Source of the DNA: Eumeta japonica
Lineage: Eukaryota; Arthropoda; Insecta; Lepidoptera; Psychidae
NCBI GenBank assembly: GCA_005406025.1
Contig: BGZK01000730.1
Location: 62,001 to 126,000 of the forward strand
Direction of reading: 5' to 3'
Length of the DNA stretch: 64,000 nucleotides
Part shown: one piece after another, positions 26,335 to 36,803 of the stretch
Position numbering within the stretch: position 1 is the stretch's first letter
Layout of the letters: the number at the start of each line of letters is the position of its first letter
Notes under the pieces: generated by a model
Database searches by the model: none
What the model saw: only the letters and a program-made list of their open reading frames with translations
Told to the model about the DNA's origin: nothing
Made by a program: the position numbers and the translations under genes

Positions 26335-27261
26335 ATTGAAACATCTGTTATGACAAAAAAATTGAGGAACAAGACTTATTACTATTAAGATAGATACTTT
26401 AACAATTCTGCTGTATACAGCACTCGTGAAAAATTTTGTTGTAACGAAATCACACAGTTAACCAAACCATACATTTAAATACTCTAGTTCAAGTAATGTT
26501 GAACTTGAAAAGCAATTGACGCAATCAAAACTGCTACACCCAGGAACATGAATAGCATCTTGTAAAGCTGTATTTTTTTATCTTAATTATTTTAAACATG
26601 GTTTTCAACATTTTTTAATTGTAAAAAGCCCAATATTAAAAGAAAATAAATTGTTAATTTTTTGTATTCCATTAAGTCAGATTAAATTTCTTATAATGGT
26701 TTTATGTTAATACAAACGAAATGCAATAATGTGTTAAGAATAGGCACCTCAAAAACTGACAGTATATCACACTAATGTAAAGCTAAAAGTTCATGTAGGA
26801 AGCTCTGAGCCCAGTAAGCATGGCATAGCTGCGATTTTGTTACAGAACTTGCTCGACCCTCATTAATTGTGAAATGAATTAGCTAGCTGAACAAATCTTT
26901 AGATAAAGCCCAAAGTAACAGGTTAAATGCAGATTAAAAGCAGTGATTTCTTATTTGTCAATAGATATATTAGTAAATTTCTTAAAAAAATATTATCCAA
27001 AAAACTAATGAAATTTGTTAGAAACCATAGTATAAAAGTTTGCATAAAAACCTAATGTCGAGTTTAATGAATGGCTATGGTAACATTTACGAATCAGTAC
27101 AGAACTAAAAATGAATCGAAAACATGTCTAGAACACATCACCAAAGAAACAATTTAGACTTAGTTTTCTCGTATTCGATTACTACTTTTTAACTCTTTGA
27201 AGTTTAAACTCGTTAAAAATATTCCCAAAATTCTAAGTTAAAAGCACTCCTTATTCTTACA
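26335..27261. other. Non-coding join between block D and P-element copy C
   Basis: 26335-26795 is shared with 55400-55843. 26796-27261 has no counterpart in the window and no recognisable content. Confidence 0.5.
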
Positions 27262-28337
27262 ATTTAAATCACTATAAAATTAAATGTCAATTACGCTTAC
27301 ACAATTTTAAAGATGGTAATGCTGTTTTGCTTAATCTCTTGGAATGCAGATAAAAATAACGTTTTTCGAAATGTTGATCACATATCCGATAGTTGTCGTA
27401 AACATAATCTTCAACATTTTGTTTTATTACGCCATAAAACCCATGTTCACACTTACATTTGTACTTAAAACTTGAGCAGCAAATTTCACCTTCATTTTTT
27501 ATATTATTAGGAACAACATGTAAATCTGACAATGTGACCATCAAAGAAATACCTCTTTTAATTCTAATGCTTTCTTTAAATGATCCTCCTTCGTATCATT
27601 TATGAGCAATTTTATTGCAGACCTGTAGGTTTGTGCTTGATCACAAATTGTGCAGCACACTTCCAACCCGGTTTAAATCAACTGCTTTCATAGTATCATT
27701 TGTAAATGTGAACCATACGGGTTGTTTTAACTTTTTACATGTACCATTTACCATGAATACTAGTACATGATTAGCAATAGTTTTACTTTGTTCGTTATTA
27801 AAAGTTCTAAATCCAGTGATAATATCCTCCTTCTCATTATACTGAAAATTAGGTGAAATTGCCATTTCATCGAAAAGGACTGGACATAATCTATGTTTTG
27901 GTTTCATTTCGCTAACCTTTTGTTTTAATTCCTTAAAGAGGTTCTCATTGAAGCCTGGCTTAATTTACAAATCTGAAAGCATTTTAGATAAAGATGACTT
28001 TGATGGAAGAATGAAAAGTTGTGATAAGAAATTGTATACTCTTGGACCCTGTTTTTAATGTATTTTATAGTATTTTTTCTTTTCTGGTGTATCTTCGACC
28101 TTGACTTCTCCTTTTCGACTCTCTTTGTTGTATTTTAAATACTAGTTGTGCTCCAGGTGTCATTTTTACTGCCACTTTCGAAAAACATTTTAATTTGCTA
28201 AACTTTTTAGCTGCGGCATAACGTTTTTTCTATGTTTTTACACATTTCAATCTGCACTTAAGTTTTTTTTTATTTATAGCAATCATTTCTTTCCTTAGTT
28301 GCTTTTCTTTGAATGTATAAAAACAGCTTCTCGGTCC
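27262..28337 (-). pseudogene. P-element-like transposase, copy C, N-terminal half (broken)
   Basis: Minus-strand relative of copies A and B. The coil exon starts after TTTTCTTTTAG near 28337, then comes the decayed helix-turn-helix block (28200-27960). The frame at 27907-27641 begins MKPKHRLCPVLFDEMAISP and keeps the core segment TFTNDTMKAVDLNRVGSV. This copy retains the 100 or so bases between SP and the NDTMKA segment that A and B have lost. It has its own deletion between 27575 and 27550 that removes the DPPH insert hallmark. Then LSDLHVVPN and CEHGFYG follow (27544-27287). Everything downstream is missing, so it is a 3'-truncated pseudogene. It is useful as the only copy with the intact VLFDEMAISP-to-NDTMKA interval. 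Confidence 0.8.
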
Positions 28338-28765
28338 TAAAAGAAAAAAAAAAACACTTAATATTTGAAACAGAAATCAAATATTTAGGTCAAATTAGGT
28401 TTGAAGATATTAAAGTTATTTAGTTTATGCATTTTTTGTTTATCATTGCTTTCTTATTATGAGCTTTTATATAATAATAGGCAATAAATTAACGAAAAGT
28501 TAAATATAATTTGAGTTTTAAAAAGTTAAAAAACAAAGAAAAAGAAAGAAACGACATTACTGTGTTCACTGAAAACATTTATTATTCAAGAGTTGCGAAG
28601 ACATACACTTGTTTCAAATCTGTAGACTTAAAGTCAGGGAAAAAGGTTTTTCATAATTTATACATAAATTTAAGATCATTTTTCATCATATCTTACTAAC
28701 ATTTAATTACAATATATATTATATAGCAACAACTTGTTGTCTTTTTGTAGATAGCGACAATCCCA

Positions 28766-29196
28766 TAGTCTAAGAGCCCGTGAACAGCAGACTGTATGTA
28801 TTTTACCAAAGGTGATATTCTGGTCAGAGACCCTCCTATAGATGCCCAACACGAATTGGGGAATCACTAAGCCCAATGCAGGTAACTATGACGTCACACA
28901 GGTAAGACAGGTACGTAAATTATACTAAATTCAAAAGTATTTTACCAAAGCTACCATTTGGTCACAATAACAATTATAATAAATACAGCGAGAAAAATTA
29001 ATGGCAGACGATTATTTTGGTTTTAAACTCGTGGCAGACGCTTTTGAAAATTTGAAAAAAAATATTTTTCAAAAGTATTTTAACAAATCTGATTTTTATA
29101 TATGTTACTTGGGATGGTATTACTAGTTTATTTTCGAAACGGCAGACGTTTACTCCGGTTATAATACTGCGGCAGACGACAATATATACTGACAGT
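28766..29196 (+). repeat. Left terminal inverted repeat of the nuclease element
   Basis: About 431 bases, matching 31355-31784 inverted with few differences. It contains four direct copies of GGCAGACG at 29003, 29033, 29141 and 29171, arranged as two pairs each with 30-base spacing. Confidence 0.85.
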
Positions 29197-29425
29197 ATGA
29201 ACATATGTACCTACTGTAATTATTTCTATTTCTATAATTGCTGCATGCAAGTCGATAAATTATGAAAAATATAAGAGAAAAATTATATTTTCAACTTTAT
29301 AATAATGAATGGGGAAGATGGATTATTTATAAATTAACAATAATAACAATATTACTTTAATTGATCTTAATTAAAATATGTTTCAAGGTTTTATTGATAC
29401 ACTTATTTAGTGATGGTTTTTACGG

Positions 29426-31356
29426 TTATAATTCATCAGTTTCATCGTCGGAATCATTTCCATAGTGATAATGTTCATCATCTCGGTCATTTTGTTCATC
29501 ATCTTCGTTGTCGTCTGTAAAAAAAAATATAATTAATAAATTTTTCCAGTGAGCAATTTAAGTATAAAATCGTATTTAGTATAATAGAATTACCAGAAAT
29601 ATCTTTGATGAAATCACTAATTAAACGTGGTGACTGACCTCCCTCAAACCACTTGAACACGTATGATGTATCTTGTTGTTCCCAACCATATTCTAGTGGG
29701 TTTAACATCATAGGATTTTTCAGTGTTGCATTTTTCCAGATGCTAGCAATATAATGAGCCCTTAAAAACTGTTGGTAAAGTTCAGCTTTACATGGAGGTA
29801 TTGAACTAGCGTCAAAGTTTACAACTTTTTTATTGAAATTTTCATTCAAGTCTGAAGCTTTGTAATTATTGCCAAATAGTTGAAAACGACTATCATCAAC
29901 GTCTTTGCATTTCTTGGTGTTATACACGTGACAAATAAATTCTTGAAGAATATCAAACAATGATTCTAATAATTTCGGTGTTAATTCAGCGTCGTTTCCC
30001 AATGTATCAAAAGCTTTTTGAAATTCAATATTTTTCTTTAACCAGGTAAACGGTCGTTTCTTTCCTTTATTAAAAAAGGCAGGGTTAAAATCACATCCCG
30101 TGAATGCGTGGAAACCAATCAAGCTTTTGTTAATAGTTCACCGTTTTCCTTATAAATTTTCGTAATATCAATGAATCTTTCATGGTTTCCGGTCCCAATG
30201 AGCATCCAAATACGAGACAACTGATTTTTAAGTAAACCATATTGCCAAGCATTATTATTAAAATATCTGTGTCCGAACCTCTAATAACAATATTGGACGT
30301 GTCTGGAATACTGCATACGTGATAAATTATTTTAGTATCAGCTTCTTCGTGTGATGGACAGCAGAGATCATCAACAATACTCGATTCAACAATTCCATTA
30401 TTCGCTTTGTAAAATAACAGTCGCGAAAGTTTAGATGTATCAACTTAGTGCCAAGGAACGGAATTACTTCACTAGTAGCCCAATGTTTAATAAAAAAATC
30501 TATTAAAGCTTCTTTAAATCTGAAGTTTTTTAACTCCTTTGAGAAATCTGTTGGTCTGACTTGTTCGGGTCCTACAATTATATATTGCATTTGAATACTC
30601 TCAGATCGTAAAGATCGTTCATTGTCTTTGATGGATGGAGACCAATATTGATCGAAGATAACATCAATTCTTTGTCCGGGATATTTTGTTACCATTTGTA
30701 AAAATTTTTGGAGATACTACCAAACGTTTTGGCACTTCTTTCATGGAGTGTAATATGAAAACCATCAACAACGTAAACATCAGAAATACGGGCGAATCGT
30801 GCTCAATATCTGCTTCCAAAGCTTTGGCAAGTACTGATTTATCAGTTTTATAGATTGTACCATCTGAATGACACAAAGCTAATGGCACAGGTGTTATAGG
30901 GTGAGACAAAATTTTCATGACGTCAAGTTCATGATTCATAGAGATTCCCAACATGCGGCCAAATAGATCTCGCTGTATTTTAATTTCTTGAGTTTTTCCG
31001 CCCACTTTTACGGATTTCCGCTTTTCTATTTGGCTGGTAAAATTATGGAGTGGCGTCTTTTTAATCGTTTTATCAAACCGATTGACAGTCGAGGAACACT
31101 CTGACAAAATAATTCACGTTTTCGCAGCCAATTTTTCGACGTTCAATAGAAACTCCTCTACTTGAACTGTTGCAGCTTTACCAGATGACCAATTCTTACA
31201 ATGACCATAGGGCGACCTTGAATAGAAGAATACCGAGCACGAGAGCAAATGCGACAGCAATAGAACATCATAAGAAATAAAGAGAGTGGGAATCACGATA
31301 CTCCATATACTACTATAGCTCGCATACACAACTAATTCTCGAGTGTGTTCGCGCAC
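29426..31356 (-). pseudogene. XPG/FEN-like nuclease gene of a transposon (broken, one intron)
   Basis: I infer a structure-specific nuclease-like domain from three acidic motifs in order: HEEADT (30351-30334), GSDTD (around 30276-30265) and FTGCD (around 30104-30090). They correspond in order to the E-x-D, D-x-D and G-(S/C)-D carboxylates of XPG/FEN enzymes. Upstream blocks include RFDKTIKKTPLHNF, IQRDLFGRMLGI, PVPLALCHSDGT, VVDGFHI and WSPSIKDNERS, shared with uncharacterised proteins I recall from arthropods and cnidarians. A minus-strand intron with GTAATT (29594) and TTTTTTTACAG (29515) splits off an acidic tail that stops at 29426. Breaks are one in-frame TGA at 31113-31111 and shifts near 30790, 30695, 30425 and 30240. 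The true start is unknown. Confidence 0.7.
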
Positions 31357-31784
31357 TGTCAGTATATATTGTCGTCTGCCGCAGTATTATAACCGGAGTA
31401 AACGTCTGCCGTTTCGAAAATAAACTAGTAATACCATCCCAAGTAACATATATAAAAATCAGATTTGTTAAAATACTTTTGAAAAATATTTTTTTTCAAA
31501 TTTTCAAAAGCGTCTGCCACGAGTTTAAAACCAAAAAATCGTCTGCCATTAATTTTTCTCGCTGTATTTATTATAATTGTTATTGTGACCAAATGGCAGC
31601 TTTGGTAAAATACTTTTGAATTTAGTATAATTTACGTACCTGTCTTACCTGAGTGACGTCATAGCTACCTGCGTTGGGCTTAGTGATTCCCCAATTCGTG
31701 TTGGGCATTTATAGGAGGGTCTCTGACCAGAATATCACCTTTGGTAAAATACATACAGTCTGCTTTTCACGGGCTCTTAGACTA
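31355..31784 (-). repeat. Right terminal inverted repeat of the nuclease element
   Basis: Inverse of 28766-29196. The four CGTCTGCC copies are at 31373, 31403, 31511 and 31540, so pair spacing is 30 and 29 bases. The gene starts immediately inside this repeat. Confidence 0.85.
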
Positions 31785-32050
31785 CCATCGCTGTAGACAT
31801 TTTGGGACTTCAGATCAAAGAATTGCAACAGGTAGTTTTGTTTGTCCCCACTTGATCTTAACCTATCGTTACCTAAAGAATTCTGAAAACATTGAAGACA
31901 GGAGAAAATCTGGGGTTCAAGGTCAGGGCTATACGGCGAATGCTTCAAGACTTCCCAACCAAACTTAATATTGGCTGAGTAGCTAAAGATGTATGTAGTC
32001 TGTAGTTTCTTTTACTTATTAAATACGAAAAAACCTTTTCACCGACCCAA

Positions 32051-32529
32051 TAACATAAGACAACAAGGAACTTCACGCATGTACATTAGAGTGCTTTGCC
32101 TTAGTAGTAGTTTGAAATCCTTCAAACACGAAAGATGTCTAGTCAAGTAATAAAACTTTTCTACCTTGTGCAAAAAAAGCAAGGGCATTTTAACTCGTTA
32201 TTACAAAAAGATCAGAACCCATTTTTGTATACTACAACTAAAAGTGGAACACTGTGAAAACTTTAAAATTGCATTTATATCATTTAGAATGTGTTTTCGT
32301 TTATAATAACAAGAAATTTTAATTTAACATTTACAAGCTATGCACAAAAGACATCTTAAAGTGTTATATTAGCTTGTTTCAAATAGCTAAATGGAAATAT
32401 ATTTTTGTGACCAAAAGTATTAGCTTATATTCATCTACAACAACACAGTTTTGAATAGCAATGAAACATATTGATATAGCATATTAATTAATTAAATAAA
32501 TACACTTTTTGTGTATTGTGTATATCTGA
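32051..32529. other. AT-rich stretch between mariner and GC-rich block
   Basis: Occupies the position of 4681-5745 in copy A but is much shorter and mostly unlike it. Nothing recognised. Confidence 0.4.
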
Positions 32530-33340
32530 ATAAAATATATTTATAATATAGGACTCAAGACACAGTGCTTCGTAGTTTTTATTTTGGTTTTTTTTCTGAG
32601 TGGTTATAAAATATGTTACAAATCCTTTAGGATAACAAATAATAAAGTACTAAAACTGTTTTAAATGTTTATTTTTAACATTTAAGGAACGACGACTTTA
32701 AGGAACGCCCTGCTTTTTCTCGCTTTCTTGGCGTCACTGCGCGGCTGATGCAGAGCCGTGTCGTCAGTACGGATTGAAGAACAAACTGCAATCCATTTCG
32801 TGTATTCACGAGGACTGACGGCATAGCCTGATGCTGCCTTTACCCTCAGTTTTTTTTTGAAGTGAAATTTTTCATGGGAGGCTTTGAAATTCTGGTCCGC
32901 AGCCTTTTCGTGCGACGAAAAGTGGGGGGAGGGGGTAAGCACTGTGTCGGGTAGAGTGGGAGCAGTCTCGCTGGTCTTCGGGCGTCGGGGAAGAGAGAGA
33001 CGTACGCCCTTCTCGTCTCCTCGTCTCTCGTCCGCGGTCGCGTGTACTGCGCTCAGTGCACTTGCACTTTATACAAAACGAGAAAAAGTGACGTTTTGGA
33101 ATGTGACGAAAAATAAACGTTACAATCATCATACACCTGATACTCTATATTCGTCTTATTCTCTAGTAACATACTTTTCTGATGTTTCACTTCTAGCGTG
33201 TATACATTTCTATTTGTATACACTTATTTCTTTACTTTTTATTGGTGAGAATTCACACGTTAATAAAGCATACTTAAATGCGCGTTGTATCTCGAGAGTG
33301 GTAAGAGCGAGACAGTCATACTGTTTCCTCATAGAAGATG
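32530..33340 (-). repeat. GC-rich block, inverted copy of 3511-4680
   Basis: Same content as 3511-4680 on the other strand, including the open frame (32942-32682) ending in RKSRAFLK. It lacks about 165 bases of the A copy around 3740-3905. Plus-strand open frame 32884-33474 runs through the same GC-rich part and is a shadow of base composition. Confidence 0.65.
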
Positions 33341-34179
33341 ATATGTGTCTCACTCCACTCCCACGACAATTCTTGAGATGGTGCAGGATTCGAGTGAGAT
33401 TTATCAATACGGCCTTAAATTACCAACTAATCATGACGCGACAGAGTTGTAATAATACTTGTCTTGAGGCCTGATTCTTTTTTCTTTGATTCCGATTTGT
33501 TTCTTGCCTTAACCCTTGTCGTTTGTGTCTAATTAGAAAAAAAATGTGCAGTAAGAATGTAAAAAGATTGTGCAAATAAAAAACAAAACCTGGCCAAGAG
33601 CATGACGGGCCATGTTCCGAAGCCATTTCTACAAAGAAATGCACCACAGGCGAAAAAACATTTTAAAAATTACACTTTTTCCGTGTTTCCCACACAGAAT
33701 AGTTAGAAGCACATCAGTCGCAAAAGAGCGTATCTTTATAGCACTTACGTCCTTTTGTTGAGAAGCGCAGCTTTTCGGCCATAACTCAAAAACAGTGTAT
33801 CCGATCATGTTCAAAACAATTTTTCTTGAAAGGATTTATTAAGCGTTACCTTCCTTATTTTTTTTCGTGTTTTATGTACATAGGTACCATTTGCACAATA
33901 GAAGGGGAGACCCAATTTCTTATTTTCAAAATTATTCACGTCATCAGAAAAATTGCATAAAAATTTTAAAGTGTTTTAAAAGATCTGTCGAGGTATGTAA
34001 CGCAGGTTGATGTTTCCTGAAAATAAATTTTTACAGCTTCTGTTACGTGCATGGAGAGCCCCCTTAGAAATATTTGGTTTTGTTATTTAACCACCTCACT
34101 AAGTAGCGGTTCATACAATATACCTACACCATACATTTCATTAATAAAGTTTTGTAGTTTTTTAATAAAATGCCTGTGA
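33341..34179. other. Repeat-like stretch with a motif I know from Lepidoptera
   Basis: 33590-33640 contains CCTGGCCAAGAGCATGACGG. I remember nearly this string (with GGGCCA following) as a widespread interspersed sequence in moth and butterfly DNA. Around it are remarks of the same kind, such as GGCCATAACTCAAAAACAGTG. No frame of interest. I cannot name the element class. Confidence 0.35.
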
Positions 34180-34420
34180 TACACGGACGGACACGACACG
34201 ATGCTATAAGGGTCCCGCTTTTGCCGTTTCGGCTCGGACGGCGCATCGGCGGCGTATCGCGTAACAGCAGCGCGCGGGCGTCGAACGGACGCAATGCGGG
34301 CTAGTGCGGGCTGAAGTCCATCATACTTTGATGACGGAAGTGAAGTGCGCGAGTCGCGGACCATCAGACGATCTTGGGCTCATCGCGCCCTGGACTTCGG
34401 ACGGAGAACAGCGCGAAGGT
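34180..34420 (+). promoter_or_regulatory. CpG-rich island with possible first-exon donor
   Basis: A sharply GC-rich segment with many CG dinucleotides, ending in GCGCGAAG followed by GTAAGT (34419-34424), a consensus splice donor. An arthropod-style initiator-like CATCAGACG lies at about 34363. This could be the 5' end of a transposon transcript or of a host gene, but no coding exon is recognisable here or downstream. Confidence 0.3.
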
Positions 34421-34424
34421 AAGT

Positions 34425-34810
34425 CATACGAGCTGATGAAACTAGCCCTTTAGTCCGGGGCGCGGGCATTTACCGGCGACCGTGAACAGAATCTCTACCA
34501 CGTTAATTTCTACACGATACCTTGCTGTTACGGAAATCTTTATACATTTTGTGCGTTACTAACGTTGTCTTGCTCCTGAATTTCATAAGAGTTTACGATT
34601 AAAACCGATGGCATTTTTTAGTTTATAACTTTCTAACGTACCATAAACACTAGATAAGAGAGACTCAAAATCATCAGCGCTTAAAGGAAAAACCAACAAC
34701 AAGCGGACGATTAAAGCCTGACGATATTCGATTCGTCTTAACATTTTCGGCTTTCTAAGGGAACACTTTAACGTGCCTACACTGTTCCCTTGGAAATTAT
34801 ACATTATGCG
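34425..34810. other. Non-coding flank of the hAT element
   Basis: No recognised content. It ends in ATTATGCG (34803-34810), the left copy of the hAT target duplication. Confidence 0.5.
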
Positions 34811-35134
34811 CAGTGGCGTAGCTACCGTAGGGCAAGCCGGGGCCGTGCCCGGGACCCGCAAGCTTAAGGAGCCCCTCCAACTCTGACTTATAAACCACAA
34901 CGAAGATCTGTGAGAAACGCGGCGCGCTGCAACAGCGTGACTATAAAACGCTACTAGTGAATTTACCAGTGCGCGCGTGTGGACGGCGCGGTGTACATAG
35001 AAGTGCAGTCGGAGTGTTATAGTATAGGTTTGCTAGCGCCATCTGTCGATTGATATAAAATGTTTATCGGTGAGTCCGCCGGGGATTTCCCAACGACATG
35101 ACTTTGTATATCGATTATGTTAAAATAAAAAAAA

Positions 35135-35652
35135 ATTGGTTGCCTGTAAAGTCGGTATACGGGCGAAAGTTTTACGTGACAACGACTTTGAGTGGTAAAA
35201 TCATTTTAATGTGAATATTCATTCGTATAGTAGGAAGAAGGGTGAAATAATAGTAACAATTTAAAACATTTATTTATACAAAGAATTATATTTAAAACAT
35301 TAATTTATACAAAGAATCTCGCACTGAATTTCATATTAACAAAATTTTATTTTTACCTTTACACATACATACGTATTTATATACAAATATACATACAATA
35401 ACTTGCAATACATTTGCGTACAATGAAACAGCGTTTACTACAACTTAACTTGTTCCTATCTGAGTGGAAGGGACGCGTGCCTTTCACTTTTTATGTCTGT
35501 CTCTCTCGCTCTTAGGCGGGCTAACCATGCCCGAGTGGAAGGGACGCGTGCCTCTCACTCGCTCTCATTGTGAGCGCATAACGTGAGCGGAGCGTAACGC
35601 AGTTTCTTGAAGTGTCACCCGGCAAACCAATTTATAAGACGTTGTCACGTCA
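35135..35652 (+). mobile_element. 0.5-kb unclassified element, near-identical inverted copy at 42882-43393
   Basis: It starts after an A run with TTGGTTGCCTGTAAAGTCGG and ends TAAGACGTTGTCACGTCA. TACGTGACAACG near the start and CGTTGTCACGT at the end are inverted. Inside are two copies of GAGTGGAAGGGACGCGTGCC (near 35462 and 35530) and two of a 30-base TTTAAAACATTWATTTATAC unit (near 35262-35320). No coding capacity. Identity with the second copy is much higher than for any other repeat pair in the window. Confidence 0.7.
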
Positions 35653-35998
35653 AAACATTTTGATGAATTTTCTTCAGATCACCGATTTCAAAACAGGGAA
35701 GAAATATTTAAGGTAACTATTTTTAATAATGTACTATACACAATAATAACTCAGTTAAATATACGTTATACTGGCATGCCGCATGAGTGCAGTCAGTCAA
35801 AAATTCAATTTTCTAACACCAACATTTTGACTGGATGTAGACTAAACAACTTTATTACAAAAAAATGACCAATTCCAACGTAAATATTCTGATATAATAG
35901 CTCCTAACTTTTCCCTGCAATTTCTTAATATTTTCCACCTGCTTTTACCCGAATTAACTAAGGCTAAAACATGGAACATTCACCATGTTCCAAATATA

Positions 35999-36250
35999 GT
36001 GATAGAATGTGACCTAACAGGAGTATTTACAGCAATGTTACTGTTCCATACAACTTCTGTAATTTCTGCAGAAACTGAAAGATCATTTAGTACATTAAAA
36101 ATCATAAAAGACTATTTAAGAAACACTATGAGTCAAACTCGACTCCGACATGTATCAGTAATAGCAATAGAAAACAAAGACACATCAAGTATAGATTTAA
36201 CCGAAGTTATTAATATATTTGAGAAAACTAAAGCTAGGAAACGATTATAG
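35999..36250 (+). pseudogene. hAT transposase C-terminal dimerisation domain
   Basis: 83 codons with SAETERSFSTLKIIKDYLRN at residues about 23-42, the hallmark of the hAT dimerisation region (usually SNASAERSFSTLKRIKTYLR), followed by TRLRHVSVIAIENK and a Lys-rich end. In intact proteins this part brings transposase subunits together and contains the last catalytic Glu region. The rest of the catalytic domain and the N-terminal zinc finger are missing. The frame is intact to its stop at 36248-36250. The nearest relatives I know are ZMYM1-like/TTF-type hAT transposases. The start Met is arbitrary. Confidence 0.85.
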
Positions 36251-36283
36251 ATAAATTAAACTTCAGACTTTCATATAATGCTC

Positions 36284-36540
36284 AGACACTATTGCTATTA
36301 CACACAGCGCCATCTAGTCCCAAACTAAGTAGAGCTTACGTATATTATGAGTACTAAACACCTGATAGAATACTTATGTACTTTTTTGGATAAACATAAT
36401 TATAATACATACCCAACACCCAGACCGAAGACGAACACCTATGTTCACCACATAAATGTTGTCTTCCGTGGGAATCGAACCCACGACCCCGAGATCAGCA
36501 ACCTCACATGTAAACCATTGATCTACAGAGCCGGTCAAAA
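36284..36540 (-). mobile_element. tRNA-derived SINE
   Basis: On the minus strand the head has an A-box-like TAGATCAATGG (36525-36515) and a perfect B box GGTTCGATTCC (36481-36471), spaced as in a tRNA. A non-tRNA body and a tail with GTTTGGGACTAGATGGCGCT follow, of a type common in lepidopteran SINEs as I remember. It lies inside the hAT element, so it is younger. Confidence 0.75.
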
Positions 36541-36803
36541 TAATGACTAGAGGAGATGTTTTATAGATGTAAGTTTACCTTTGTGCGTGACATTGCTAAA
36601 TAAATTCTTTTTGATGTTTTATGCACAATACAGCAAAATAAAAAGTTTTTGATTTAGGAACTAGTTTTATTCCTTAGTACCAATACCTATATTCATTAAT
36701 TTATCCACTTATTCATTCCTGAACTCGGCGAGTCTGGAGTACGCCGAATTCGGAACACGACGAATACGGAACAAACGATTTTAAATAGCTTAGTTGGGGC
36801 CTT

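Larger units (their letters stand above)
20135..26795 (+). repeat. Duplicated block D (direct copy of block E, 49377-55843)
   Basis: 6.7 kb that aligns with 49377-55843 in the same orientation through all its nested parts: Helitron-like end, promoter-like GC island, R unit, small hAT, 2.2 kb of AT-rich DNA and a P-element 3' part. The left limit coincides with a hAT terminus and the right limit with the start of F3 in the other copy, so both ends are element or rearrangement junctions. Confidence 0.85.
28766..31784 (-). mobile_element. 3.0-kb element with ~430-bp TIRs, 3-bp CCA duplication, nuclease-like gene (Academ-like?)
   Basis: The left end is TAGTCTAAGAGCCCGTGAA and the right end is its inverse. 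The two terminal repeats run for about 430 bases (28766-29196 and 31355-31784). CCA flanks both ends. Mariner copy A shows the unfilled site (ACAGCGATGGGATTGTCG, plus strand, near 5981) with CCA (there TGG) once. The single gene inside (29426-31356, minus) carries XPG/FEN-like motifs. From memory, Academ elements have 3-4-bp duplications and an XPG-like nuclease, so that is the best guess. No second gene is present in this copy. Confidence 0.8.
28632..32050 (-). mobile_element. Mariner remnant split by a 3.0-kb element
   Basis: The two halves (28632-28765 and 31785-32050) together match the small mariner at 5749-6122. The right end carries the inverted TTGGGTCGGTGAAAAAGG (about 32025-32051). 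The frame at 31948-31785 reads HSPYSPDLEPQIFSCLQCF and then DLKSQNVYSDG, the well-known mariner C-terminal pattern YSPDLAP. The final Asp of that signature region has decayed. The reading frame is cut by the 28766-31784 insertion. Confidence 0.75.

Noticed and set aside
28511..28699. A small protein beside P-element copy C (also at 43982-44194)
   Set aside because: It is the antisense reading of the mariner remnant and the flanking intron, and in copy A the frame is broken.
32884..33474. A 196-codon plus-strand gene
   Set aside because: It is antisense to the GC block frame, crosses the end of that repeat, and has no recognisable domain.
34083..34364. A 93-codon minus-strand gene in the CpG-rich island
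   Set aside because: Arg/Ala/Pro-rich composition typical of read-through in GC-rich DNA. No motif and no second copy.
36437..36540. A tRNA gene on the minus strand
   Set aside because: The A and B boxes are present, but the arms do not pair into a full cloverleaf by eye and a SINE body and tail follow, so it is a tRNA-derived SINE head.
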